Part shown: positions 1 to 7,500 of the stretch, in pieces
How positions within the stretch are numbered: position 1 is the first letter of the stretch
How the letters are laid out: every line of letters starts with the position of its first letter
Assembly: GCA_964432835.1 (NCBI GenBank)
Contig: CAYSPA010000007.1
Span: 1-24,855, forward strand
Direction: 5' to 3'
Source: B18-G2 sp964432835
Lineage (GTDB): Archaea; Thermoplasmatota; E2; DHVEG-1; B18-G2
DNA: 24,855 nucleotides
The notes under the pieces: model-generated
Database searches by the model: none
Seen by the model: the letters and a program-made list of their open reading frames with translations, nothing else
Told to the model about the DNA's origin: nothing
Position numbers and translations under genes: made by a program

Positions 1-150
1 GACCCCTTCCGGAGGATTTGTAGTATCTATAGAAACTGCAAGCGATGTTACACCCGCTGTACAGGTTATCACAAGGAAAACCGCCACCGCTACAGAACAA
101 TGGTATTTCCAGATGAGATTCACCACTTCCATCAATCTCTTCGCCACCAT
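1..150 (-). CDS. N-terminal fragment of a secreted or membrane protein, cut by the window edge
   Basis: Fifty codons are readable from an ATG at 148-150 to the window edge. The N-terminus is basic (MVAKRLMEVV), followed by a hydrophobic stretch at about residues 18-40 and then a polar segment (IDTTNPPEGV), the layout of a signal peptide or N-terminal membrane anchor. A good archaeal TATA box lies about 37 nt upstream, predicting a leader of roughly 10 nt, and no SD is visible. The product cannot be identified from this fragment. The short length makes the call moderate, but promoter, start and signal-like segment all agree. Confidence 0.6.
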   Translation of the reverse strand, partial: MVAKRLMEVVNLIWKYHCSVAVAVFLVITCTAGVTSLAVSIDTTNPPEGV

Positions 151-181
151 AGTGATACTATGTGAAAAGTTGATTTTCACC

Positions 182-194
182 GTTTTTAAATATT
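182..194 (-). promoter_or_regulatory. TATA box of the truncated secreted-protein gene
   Basis: On the minus strand the motif reads AATATTTAAAAAC. Its centre near 187 predicts transcription start near 160, about 10 nt before the ATG at 150. Confidence 0.5.
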
Positions 195-241
195 GTTATA
201 CATTTATTATAATTTTTGTAAAACAAAAATCGGTTCACACT

Positions 242-1405
242 TTATGATGATTCTCTCTCGGCTATCAGGGCTCTATCCTCTACCCTGAACAGATGGATTT
301 TTCTCCCTCCAGCGAGGTCCTTCTCTATCTCGTTTCTGAGAGACCAGTATTTCCCGGGGTCTATATCCATCCTGAGTGTGACCTTCCCGACATCGAGTTT
401 CCTTAGGGTTGATTTTAAGCTCTGCACATCGAATTTACATGTTGCAAGAATATTGTACCTCCTCAGAAATGCAGACTCATATACCTCATCGGATGTGAGA
501 AGGGTTCTTCTTCTACTCACCATGAGAGCGTGCCCATCGAATTCGAGTTTTCCCATGAGATTTTCCAGAAGTTCGGCTTTATGGAGAGTGGGGTCCACCT
601 CGTACAGATACAGCAGGGGTCTGCCTTCCTTCTTTATTTCAACCCTTTTATCTCTGTCTGTGACTTTCTCTTCACTTGGTATCGATATAGCAGATGTGTC
701 ACAGGATTTCAGTTCTCCCATGTAAAGAGCTAATCTGTTTAATCTGAAGTCGAGAGAGGTGTATTCCTTCTCCCCATCCAAAATTATATTCTCCTTTGAT
801 ATCTGGGGAGGGAGTTCAAAGGCTATTCTGCTGGTTATTCTGCTGTATACTTCATATATCTTTACTGGTGAAGGATTCAGCGTATCAAGATATCTGACCG
901 GCTCCTCCGGTTTTCGCGATGGATCGGAGAAGACAACGTCTGCCTTTACACTCTCCGCTATCTCTTTACTGGTGGCATCACCATTTATGAATTCTATGTT
1001 ATCCAGTCCAAAGACCTCCGCATTGAACTGAGCGAGTTTTAATCTGACGGGATCCTTTTCAACCGCAATAACTCTTTCACTTTCCATGGCGAAGTAGATA
1101 GCTTGGATACCAACTCCACAGCTCACGTCAGCTATTGTTTCATATCTCAATCTTTTTGCTCTGTACATCGCTACCTCCGGCGGCGTCGAATAGCGGAGAC
1201 CATCTTCATCAAAAAACAGTTTTTCAGCCAGTTTACCAAATTTTCTCTTTCCCCTTATTCTGCACTTTGCGATTTCGAATAGTTTTTCTTTGCCGAATAT
1301 ATCGGTGTCATCTATCATCTCAGAGATGATCATGCCCCTGCTGTAGCCTTTCCTTATAAGTCTGACAATCCCGTTTATGATTCTGTCCATTTCCCTGCGT
1401 TTCAC
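242..1405 (-). CDS. THUMP-like class I SAM-dependent methyltransferase
   Basis: A 387-residue protein with a Rossmann methyltransferase core. Motif I is at about 93-102 (DVSCGVGIQA), an acidic ribose-binding residue is in VIAVEKDP (about 113-119), and a motif IV-like DPSRKP is at 161-166. The helical N-terminus ending in RYSTPPEVA and the alpha/beta C-terminal half resemble the class annotated as 'THUMP-like' methyltransferases, which are suspected RNA modifiers; substrate and site are unknown. The start is GTG at 1405, and the TATA box at 1429-1437 predicts transcription start at about that base, so a leaderless GTG start is likely; ATG at 1390 is an alternative. It lies downstream of tRNA-Thr on the same strand but has its own promoter. 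The methyltransferase call is secure and the RNA substrate is inferred. Confidence 0.8.
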   Translation of the reverse strand: MKRREMDRIINGIVRLIRKGYSRGMIISEMIDDTDIFGKEKLFEIAKCRIRGKRKFGKLAEKLFFDEDGLRYSTPPEVAMYRAKRLRYETIADVSCGVGIQAIYFAMESERVIAVEKDPVRLKLAQFNAEVFGLDNIEFINGDATSKEIAESVKADVVFSDPSRKPEEPVRYLDTLNPSPVKIYEVYSRITSRIAFELPPQISKENIILDGEKEYTSLDFRLNRLALYMGELKSCDTSAISIPSEEKVTDRDKRVEIKKEGRPLLYLYEVDPTLHKAELLENLMGKLEFDGHALMVSRRRTLLTSDEVYESAFLRRYNILATCKFDVQSLKSTLRKLDVGKVTLRMDIDPGKYWSLRNEIEKDLAGGRKIHLFRVEDRALIAERESS

Positions 1406-1428
1406 GATCTCGGAAGGAGTAAAACCGT

Positions 1429-1437
1429 ATTTATAGT
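1429..1437 (-). promoter_or_regulatory. TATA box of the methyltransferase gene
   Basis: CTATAAATA on the minus strand, between the tRNA gene and the methyltransferase. It predicts transcription start at about 1404-1406, on the GTG start codon. Confidence 0.6.
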
Positions 1438-1452
1438 TATTTGGTTAAAAAA

Positions 1453-1524
1453 GCCGGCGGAGGGATTCGAACCCTCGACCTGGTGATTACGAGTCACCCG
1501 CTCTACCAGCTGAGCTACGCCGGC
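1453..1524 (-). tRNA. tRNA-Thr (anticodon CGT)
   Basis: A 72-nt cloverleaf on the minus strand. The acceptor stem GCCGGCG/CGCCGGC pairs over 7 bp, the D arm is GCTC-AGCTGGTA-GAGC, the anticodon arm is GGTGA-CTCGTAA-TCACC with anticodon CGT, and the T arm is GAGGG-TTCGAAT-CCCTC. There is no intron and no encoded CCA, as is common in archaea. A T-rich run on the transcribed strand just downstream (about 1443-1452) may serve as terminator. The anticodon reads ACG codons for threonine. Confidence 0.97.
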
Positions 1525-1550
1525 ATCACTGAGATGGTAATTTCTTAACC

Positions 1551-1560
1551 GTTTTTAAAC
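1551..1560 (-). promoter_or_regulatory. TATA box of the tRNA-Thr gene
   Basis: GTTTAAAAAC on the minus strand. Its centre near 1555 places transcription start at about 1528, a few bases upstream of the mature tRNA 5' end. Confidence 0.6.
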
Positions 1561-1790
1561 TGTACTGAAAAATGTTACAGGGTTGCGGTACCGTCGATCT
1601 CTCGAGTTCATCGCTGATACTTCGGAGGTCTTGGACATGTGTGAGATGTTACGATCGTTACACAAACCCTTACCACCTGTCTGCTTCAATCAAGGGGAGA
1701 GAAGTGACAAAGTTTTTTATCCATTTTGTTATCCCGGTAATCCGTTCCACTCTATCCAGTATCCCCTCAGATGTCAGCAGAGATCGCACC
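1561..1790. other. Intergenic stretch without a convincing gene
   Basis: No ORF here has a believable start, promoter and protein-like sequence. The one structured element seen is a 16-bp near-palindrome at 1647-1662 (TGTTACGATCGTTACA) with a single mismatched pair, which could be a protein-binding site of unknown purpose. Confidence 0.5.
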
Positions 1791-1791
1791 G

Positions 1792-1800
1792 TAAATTTAA
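1792..1800 (+). promoter_or_regulatory. TATA box of the H/ACA RNA gene
   Basis: TAAATTTAA in an AT-rich setting. Its centre at about 1796 predicts transcription start near 1823, a few bases before the first hairpin of the structured RNA that follows. Confidence 0.55.
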
Positions 1801-1822
1801 TCAATTGTGAAAATCAATAGAT

Positions 1823-1970
1823 TAATTGCGCCTTGTATCGAAGGCCTCTGTGACTCGATGATCAGAGGTGCAAGCGCAAGGCGACAGGGATGCCAGCAGG
1901 GGTCCCTCCCAGATGAAGGGGACTGGGTGTCCCCAAATGATGAGGAGGATACCCTGGCATCCGACAAATT
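1823..1970 (+). ncRNA. Probable two-hairpin box H/ACA guide RNA (rRNA pseudouridylation)
   Basis: Two hairpins each end at an ACA trinucleotide, as in archaeal H/ACA guides. Hairpin 1: lower stem CGCCTTG (1829-1835) with CAAGGCG (1877-1883), then ACA at 1884-1886; the pocket strands are 1836-1844 and 1869-1876; the upper stem CCTCTG/CAGAGG is capped by TGACTCGATGAT, which has UGA and GAUGA like an L7Ae kink-loop. Hairpin 2: lower stem GGATGCCAG (1888-1896) with CTGGCATCC (1954-1962), then G and ACA at 1964-1966; the upper stem CCTCC/GGAGG leads to GAUGA and AUGAUGA strands like a kink-turn, topped by GGGGAC/GTCCCC. A TATA box lies upstream and a T-rich tract (1969-1983) downstream. In known H/ACA RNPs (Cbf5, L7Ae, Nop10, Gar1) such pockets choose the uridine. 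Targets were not identified; the ends are estimates. Confidence 0.7.
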
Positions 1971-1993
1971 TTCTTCTCTTTTTACCTCTCCAC

Positions 1994-2007
1994 CATATAA
2001 ATTTAAG
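1994..2007 (+). promoter_or_regulatory. TATA box of rps3ae
   Basis: CATATAAATTTAAG lies after the T-rich end of the guide RNA. It predicts transcription start at about 2026, leaving a short leader containing the AGGTG SD (about 2032-2036) before the ATG at 2045. Confidence 0.6.
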
Positions 2008-2044
2008 TATCATATATCACATTACCACCTCCAGGTGGTTCAAC

Positions 2045-2842
2045 ATGGCAAAAGCAAAGGCAAGAGTGGCCGCGAGGAAGGTCAAGGATAAATGGAAGGC
2101 AAAGGTATGGTACAGGGTGTTAGCGCCGTCTCTATTCAACAACGTCGTGATAGCAGAAACCCCCGCAGCGAGTCAGGAACTGCTCATAAACAGAGTTGCC
2201 GAGGTCTCCCTTCAGGATCTTACGGGTGATTTCAGGAAATCGCACATAAAGCTCTACTTCAAGATAGATAACGTCGATGGAACCGATGCTCACACATACT
2301 TTATAGGGCATTCGATGACGAACGATTACGTCAGAAGACTGGTGAGGAGGAGGAGGTCAAAGATAGATGGGGTATTCGATGTTACAACCAGGGATGGCGC
2401 GGTAATAAGGATAAAGCCCCTTGCAACAACTGATAAGAGAATACAGACCTCTCTAAAGCATAGATTGAGAGAGATAATGAAAGAGGTTATCGAGTCGTAT
2501 GCCAGAGAAAGGACCCTGGATGAACTCATAAAAGGCATAATGGAAGATGAGCTTCCCAGGGAGATATCCAAAGCGTGTAAGAAACTTTATCATCTCAGGA
2601 GGGTCGAGATATACAAAACCGAGCTTTTGAAGAGACCCGTTCCCGAGGAGGCTTCAGAGGAGGTTAAGAAAGAGGAAAAAGAGACTCCAAAAGAAGAAAA
2701 ACCCGAGGGTGAGGAAAANNNNNNNNNNNNNNNNNNNNNNNNNNNNNNNNNNNNNNNNNNNNNNNNNNNNNNNNNNNNNNNNNNNNNNNNNNNNNNNNNN
2801 NNNNNNNNNNNNNNNNNNGAGGAAAAGGAAGAAGCCCCGTAG
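2045..2842 (+). CDS. rps3ae: Small ribosomal subunit protein S3Ae (eS1), with charged C-terminal tail across a gap
   Basis: The N-terminus MAKAKARVAARKVKDKWKAK and the following core (KVWYRVLAPSLFN, EVSLQDLTGDF, HSMTNDYVRRLVRRRRSKIDGVFDV) are those of archaeal S3Ae, a small-subunit protein. The ATG at 2045 was chosen because it starts the conserved N-terminus and follows AGGTG at SD distance; the open frame upstream runs over the promoter and guide RNA. About 225 residues precede a 100-N gap, ending in a Lys/Glu-rich tail (EEVKKEEKETPKEEK), which is longer than I expect for this family. The end at 2842 depends on the arbitrary gap length. After the gap, the other frame ends in EEKSEEVKKE and a stop at 2872-2874. 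One extra C in the CCCC at 2835-2838 would fuse both pieces, so 2874 may be the true end. Confidence 0.92.
   Translation: MAKAKARVAARKVKDKWKAKVWYRVLAPSLFNNVVIAETPAASQELLINRVAEVSLQDLTGDFRKSHIKLYFKIDNVDGTDAHTYFIGHSMTNDYVRRLVRRRRSKIDGVFDVTTRDGAVIRIKPLATTDKRIQTSLKHRLREIMKEVIESYARERTLDELIKGIMEDELPREISKACKKLYHLRRVEIYKTELLKRPVPEEASEEVKKEEKETPKEEKPEGEEXXXXXXXXXXXXXXXXXXXXXXXXXXXXXXXXXXEEKEEAP
2719..2818. other. 100-N assembly gap inside the rps3ae tail
   Basis: A run of exactly 100 N, the conventional length for a gap of unknown size. It sits in a low-complexity Lys/Glu-coding tract, so the local frame and length are unreliable. Confidence 0.95.
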
Positions 2843-2875
2843 AGGAAAAATCGGAGGAAGTTAAAAAGGAATAAA

Positions 2876-2885
2876 TCTTTATACC
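2876..2885 (+). promoter_or_regulatory. TATA box of the flavoprotein-mre11-rad50 operon
   Basis: TCTTTATACC overlaps the end of the rps3ae region. Its centre at about 2881 predicts transcription start near 2908, about 8 nt before ATG 2916. A GGAG at 2906-2909 also sits at SD distance from that ATG. Confidence 0.5.
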
Positions 2886-2915
2886 CTTCTCATTTTTCAC
2901 TTCGTGGAGATTTTG

Positions 2916-4265
2916 ATGAGGAGGATAGTTGTTATAGGTGGTGGAGCAGCGGGAGGGACGGCGGCGCAGTTTGCCAAGAAGACAGATAGAAAAGCAAGTG
3001 TCACCATCTTCGAGAGAGGAAAATATCCACAGTACTCGAAGTGCGCACTTCCCTACTTTATCTCCGGTAAGGTCAAGGATGTCATAGAGTTTTCTAAAGA
3101 GTGGTTCGAAAAAGCGGGGATAGAGCTACATCTCGAAACAACTGTAACGGAGGTTGATACAGAGAAAAAAATTGTCATCGCAGAGAAAGATGGGGAGCGG
3201 ATAGAGAGAAGCTATGATGCTCTCGTTCTCGCTACCGGCGCAAATTCGTCTGTACCTCCGATAGAAGGGGTGCGCAATGGAGATGATTTGAAAAAGGGCG
3301 TCTTCTCGTTGAGAACCTTGGATGATGCCAGGGGTATCAAGGAGTATCTTGATAAGGTTAATGATGTCTCGATAATAGGTGCCGGTCTGATAGGTCTCGA
3401 ACTCGCTGAGGCTTTCTACGAAAAAGGGAAAAGGGTCAGGGTGGTGGAAATCTTCCCTCAGATACTCCCCTCAATGGTAGATGAGGATATATCGAGGATT
3501 GTACTCGATGCCATAAAGGATAAAGTGGAGATACTTACGGGCTGCAGAGTTAAAAAGATAACGGGAGAAAAAGAGGCGGATGGCATCGTTATAGAGAGAG
3601 GCGGGGAAGAGAGAAGAATAGAGACGGATATGGTTATTCTGGCCACCGGAATTAAACCAAACGTGGATATAGCCAGAAAGATCGGTTGCGAAATAGGAGA
3701 AAAGGGAGGAATAGTGATAGATAACAGATGCATGACGAGTGTGAAGGATATCTATGCCGCGGGCGACTGCACAGAGTATATAGATCTGCTCACGGGGAAA
3801 CGCTTCCCCGTTGGCCTGGGCAGTATAGGGGTCAGACAGGGAATGATAGCTGGCATAAATGCCGCTGGAGGCGACGCCGGACTTCCTCGAGGATTTATTC
3901 AAACGAGAACAACCAGAATCTTTGGTGTGGAGATAGCGGCGGTAGGACCTCTGCTCAGAGACCTTGGTGAAGGCATTGTTCACGGCAAGTATACGGGTAG
4001 GAATCTGCCCCACTATTTCCCTGGAGGGGAGGATGTGACCGTTAAAATCGCCGTTGATGGCGATGGGAAGATAGTTTCCTCCCAGGCAGTTGGAGAAGGA
4101 AGTGCAATGAGAATCAATACCCTCGCCTGTGCAATCGTTAACGGAATGAAAATCGATGATTTCGTACAGCTTGAAACATCCTATGCACCCCCCATAGCAC
4201 CCACTCTCGATCCAATGATACTTGCGGCAAATGTTGTAAGGTATAGGTATGAAAGAAGAAAGTGA
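2916..4265 (+). CDS. FAD-dependent pyridine nucleotide-disulfide oxidoreductase, CoA-disulfide reductase/NADH oxidase type
   Basis: About 449 residues. The N-terminal FAD motif is VVIGGGAAGG (5-14), the redox cysteine is Cys43 in YSKCALPYFI, the NAD(P)H motif is GAGLIGLELAEAF (155-167), and the second FAD motif is YAAGDC near residue 276; the rest forms the dimerisation domain (RTTRIFG). A single active-site cysteine in an SxCALPY context marks the class that includes CoA disulfide reductases, NADH oxidases/peroxidases and NAD(P)H sulfur reductases. Cys43 matches the classical numbering, supporting ATG 2916 over the in-frame GTG at 2904. In the cytoplasm it likely keeps CoA or other thiols reduced, or handles oxygen, peroxide or sulfur; sequence does not separate these. 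It overlaps mre11 by 17 nt. Confidence 0.88.
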   Translation: MRRIVVIGGGAAGGTAAQFAKKTDRKASVTIFERGKYPQYSKCALPYFISGKVKDVIEFSKEWFEKAGIELHLETTVTEVDTEKKIVIAEKDGERIERSYDALVLATGANSSVPPIEGVRNGDDLKKGVFSLRTLDDARGIKEYLDKVNDVSIIGAGLIGLELAEAFYEKGKRVRVVEIFPQILPSMVDEDISRIVLDAIKDKVEILTGCRVKKITGEKEADGIVIERGGEERRIETDMVILATGIKPNVDIARKIGCEIGEKGGIVIDNRCMTSVKDIYAAGDCTEYIDLLTGKRFPVGLGSIGVRQGMIAGINAAGGDAGLPRGFIQTRTTRIFGVEIAAVGPLLRDLGEGIVHGKYTGRNLPHYFPGGEDVTVKIAVDGDGKIVSSQAVGEGSAMRINTLACAIVNGMKIDDFVQLETSYAPPIAPTLDPMILAANVVRYRYERRK

Positions 4266-5394
4266 AATCAGGGTTGTACATTTCGCTGATACCCATCTGG
4301 GATATTCTGCCTACAGGAAGATAGATAGCGATGGTATTAATTTGAGGGAGAAGGATATTTACAAAGCGTTTGTTGAAACCGTGAATCGTATAGTTGATAT
4401 CATGCCAGATATCGTGATTCATGCTGGAGACCTCTTTGATAACGTGAGACCGACAAATCGAGCAATTAGCGTTGCTCTGGAGCAGATTCTCAGATTATCA
4501 AAGATGGGGATTCCGACAATAATAATAGCGGGAAATCACGAGACGCCCAAACTCAAGGGCACGGGGCACATCTTCAAACTGTTTGAACATCTGGAAAATG
4601 TGTATCCCATATACAACAAGGCTGAGAGAATAGATTTGGAAGTTAAGGGTAAGAGTATCGCCATTCACACTGTACCTCATTGCAGGGATAAGGATGAGTT
4701 TATGGATTCGCTGGAATCCGCTTTACCCGACCCTTCGGCGGATTTCAATATCCTGGTGACCCACGGAGCGGTACAGAGTATAGAGGTATTCAAGATGGGA
4801 GAAATAAACGAGTATATCATTCCCCTCTCCACCATAACGAAGGGTTTTGACTATGTGGCTCTGGGTCACTACCACGGATTTACCCGAATAAGAAATAACA
4901 TCGTTTACTCTGGCTCCACGGAGAAGATGAGTTTCAATGAGATAAATGAAGAAAAGGGTTTCGTGATAGTGAAGCTTTCCAAATCCGTAACAACGGAGTT
5001 TGTTCAGATACCCACGAGAAAAATGCTGGAGATCGGTCCCATTGACTGTAAGGATTTGAAACCCAGGGAGATTTTGAACATCATAAAGGATTCGATTGCG
5101 GGCAGGGATTTTACCGGCTGTATAGTGAGATTGCTACTTATCAACATCGACCCATCTGTTTACAAATCTCTCGACACATCCTCTATATCTTCCATGTTCT
5201 CAAAGGCGATGCACTTTGAAGTCAGACACTCCGCGGGTAAAACAGTTGATCAGGTAATTCCATCAGAAGTTGTAATATCCGATATTCTGACGGAATTTGA
5301 AAAATTCATGGATAAGAAGAATTTAAAAGACAAAAAGGAACTTCTCGCCCTTGGAAAGAAATATCTGCAGGAGGTCGAGGGAGAGGATACATGA
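4249..5394 (+). CDS. mre11: DNA double-strand break repair nuclease Mre11
   Basis: A 381-residue protein with the complete phosphoesterase set: ADTHLG (Asp14, His16), GDLFD (Asp61), GNHE (Asn96, His97), THG (His172) and GHYH (His207, His209), which bind two Mn ions in this family. The capping domain and a Rad50-binding helical C-terminus follow. Known function: Mn-dependent 3'-5' exonuclease and endonuclease that, with Rad50, processes DNA ends for recombination. The ATG lies inside the end of the flavoprotein gene, and its own stop overlaps the rad50 start by 4 nt (ATGA), so the three genes should be co-translated. The herA and nurA genes, common partners in archaea, are not in this window. 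Confidence 0.96.
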   Translation: MKEESEIRVVHFADTHLGYSAYRKIDSDGINLREKDIYKAFVETVNRIVDIMPDIVIHAGDLFDNVRPTNRAISVALEQILRLSKMGIPTIIIAGNHETPKLKGTGHIFKLFEHLENVYPIYNKAERIDLEVKGKSIAIHTVPHCRDKDEFMDSLESALPDPSADFNILVTHGAVQSIEVFKMGEINEYIIPLSTITKGFDYVALGHYHGFTRIRNNIVYSGSTEKMSFNEINEEKGFVIVKLSKSVTTEFVQIPTRKMLEIGPIDCKDLKPREILNIIKDSIAGRDFTGCIVRLLLINIDPSVYKSLDTSSISSMFSKAMHFEVRHSAGKTVDQVIPSEVVISDILTEFEKFMDKKNLKDKKELLALGKKYLQEVEGEDT

Positions 5395-7499
5395 TCCTCA
5401 AATCGATAAAGATGCAGAATTTCAGGAAGTTCAAGAACGTTGAAATAAAATTCCCGGAGGGAGTTGTCGGGATATTCGGATTGAATGGTGTCGGAAAATC
5501 GACCATATTCGAGGCTTTTGCGTGGGCTCTTTATGGGCACGTCGCAGCAAGGACATCATCTGATAGAATCAAGAGAGATAAGGCTCTCCCAACAGAGAGG
5601 TGCAGGGTCGAGGTTGATTTTGTATTCAATAAAAACGACATAAAGATTATCAGAGAGATGGTCGGAAAAAATCTATCTCCTTCTGCATCTGCCTTTATAA
5701 ACAACCGCCCCGTGGCCAGCGGGGCGGAGGCGACGACGAGATTTGTGCAGAATCTGTTTGGTATGGATGCAAAGACCTTCTTTACATCCGTTTTTGCGAA
5801 GCAAAAGGAGCTCAACGCGCTATCTACAATGAGTGCAAGCGAAAGAAAACAGCTCATAATGAGAATGCTCGGGATAGATGCCATCGACAAGGCGATCAAG
5901 AACATAAGAACCGACATAAGGAGGATTCAAGATATTCTGCAGCACATGAGAATCTCTATAAGGGACGAAAGAACGGGTGAGGACAAGGAGGAGGTTTTTC
6001 TCAGGGAGATAGAGAAAAACACGGAAGAGATGGAGAGGGTGGAAAGAAGGATATCTGAGAAGAAGGTACAACTTGATGCTCTTTCAAAAGAATTGGAGAT
6101 GCTCGAAAAAGAAAAAGATGGTGTTGAAAAGGAGTATGAAACCCTGCAACGCAGACTGGATGAAGAAAGAAAGAGAAAAGAGCTATTTGACAGGAGGATG
6201 AATCTGGAGAGGGAGATCGCCAAGCTGAGGGCGTCTCTGAAGGAAAGGAGGGAGAATCTCTTTGAGAGGGAAATGGAAAAAAAGAAAATGGGAGAGGTGG
6301 AGAAAGAATTTGGAGAGGTGGAGAAAAAACTCGAGAAGTTAAGGATGGAGATATCGGGTGTTCTCGCGAGGATAGAAAAGGAAAGAACGAATATGAATGC
6401 TATAGAGACCGAAAAAAGAAAAATAGAGGATCGTAAGAAGAAAATAGAATCTCTCGGTCCATCTGCGACGTGTCCAACCTGTGAAAGGGTTCTGGGGGAG
6501 CACTACTCGAGACTGATAGAAAAGTTTGACAGAGAGATAAAGGAGAAGATGGATTTATTATCGGAGATTGAGGCGAGATTGAAGAGGCTGGAAGAGGATC
6601 TGAGCAGGGAGAGAAAACTGGAGGAAGCTTTATCCAGAAGGAGAGAATATATCCTGAAAAGGAGGATGACCCTGAGGAGGATAGAGGGAATAATCCATTC
6701 CATGATCAGGGAGATAGAGAAGGAAGAAAAAGAAATTGAGATCAAGGAAAAGGAGATCGCTCTGCTCGGCGAGATAAGATTTGATGAAAACACTTATAGA
6801 AATTTGGAAAGAGAAGTTAAGGAATGCTACGAGAAATACAAACTCGCCGTCGAAAGAGTGAGAAAGAAACAGATAGAGGTTGATGGGATAAAGGAAGAAA
6901 TAAAAGAGATATTCGGTGAACTCAATCTGTTGAAACAAAAGATAAAGGAATTGAAGTCGAGGGTTGAAGAGGTTAGAGAGATTAAAAGGAGAATATCGGA
7001 AGAGGAGGACAGACTTTCAATGTTGAATTCCCTTGAAAAGCTGATGGGGGAATTCAGGATAGACCTGATATCGAGAATCAGACCGACCCTATCTGCATAT
7101 GCATCCAGTTTGCTGGAAAGCCTCACAGATGGAAAGTACAGTGAGCTCGAACTCAATGAAAACTACGACATAATGATATACGATGGCGGTATACCTTACG
7201 AGATAAACAGATTTTCGGGAGGAGAAGAAGATCTCGCAAATCTCTGCATAAGGCTTGCAATATCCCAGATGCTTGCAGACAGGGCGGGTGGAGAGTTCAA
7301 CTTTATCATTCTCGATGAAATCTTTGGCTCCCAAGATATGAACAGGCGCAGGAATATACTGAATGCACTGAATGCCCTATCCAACAGATTCAAACAGATA
7401 TTTATAATAACACACATAGATGAGGTTAAACAGATGGTGACAAACGCTATCACGGTATATGAAGATGAAGAAGGGATAAGCAGAGTTGTTGTTGAGTGA
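5391..7499 (+). CDS. rad50: DNA double-strand break repair ATPase Rad50
   Basis: 702 residues. Walker A is GLNGVGKS (30-37), then the Q-loop region, a long charged coiled coil from about 160, the zinc hook CPTC (Cys361, Cys364) almost exactly mid-protein, and the returning coiled coil. The signature FSGGEEDLANL starts at Phe608 and Walker B is IILDEIFGSQD with Asp642 and Glu643. This is a complete SMC-like ATPase that dimerises at the hook and head and controls Mre11. It is shorter than the roughly 880-residue Pyrococcus protein, meaning shorter coiled-coil arms, with no sign of truncation. The start overlaps the mre11 stop, with AGAGGA upstream. It converges with the next gene, whose stop is one base away. 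Confidence 0.97.
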   Translation: MILKSIKMQNFRKFKNVEIKFPEGVVGIFGLNGVGKSTIFEAFAWALYGHVAARTSSDRIKRDKALPTERCRVEVDFVFNKNDIKIIREMVGKNLSPSASAFINNRPVASGAEATTRFVQNLFGMDAKTFFTSVFAKQKELNALSTMSASERKQLIMRMLGIDAIDKAIKNIRTDIRRIQDILQHMRISIRDERTGEDKEEVFLREIEKNTEEMERVERRISEKKVQLDALSKELEMLEKEKDGVEKEYETLQRRLDEERKRKELFDRRMNLEREIAKLRASLKERRENLFEREMEKKKMGEVEKEFGEVEKKLEKLRMEISGVLARIEKERTNMNAIETEKRKIEDRKKKIESLGPSATCPTCERVLGEHYSRLIEKFDREIKEKMDLLSEIEARLKRLEEDLSRERKLEEALSRRREYILKRRMTLRRIEGIIHSMIREIEKEEKEIEIKEKEIALLGEIRFDENTYRNLEREVKECYEKYKLAVERVRKKQIEVDGIKEEIKEIFGELNLLKQKIKELKSRVEEVREIKRRISEEEDRLSMLNSLEKLMGEFRIDLISRIRPTLSAYASSLLESLTDGKYSELELNENYDIMIYDGGIPYEINRFSGGEEDLANLCIRLAISQMLADRAGGEFNFIILDEIFGSQDMNRRRNILNALNALSNRFKQIFIITHIDEVKQMVTNAITVYEDEEGISRVVVE

Positions 7500-7500
7500 A

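Noticed and set aside
1670..1789. Minus-strand ORF of 39 codons starting at GTG 1789
   Set aside because: The sequence looks mildly protein-like, but there is no SD, no TATA box at a usable distance and the length is near chance.
1572..1820. Plus-strand ORFs of 82 and 75 codons
   Set aside because: Odd composition and a doubtful start codon. They overlap the guide-RNA promoter. A leaderless start at TTG 1583 is conceivable but unsupported.
1868..2044. N-terminal extension of rps3ae by 59 codons
   Set aside because: It runs through the guide RNA and the TATA box; the conserved S3Ae start and SD are at ATG 2045.
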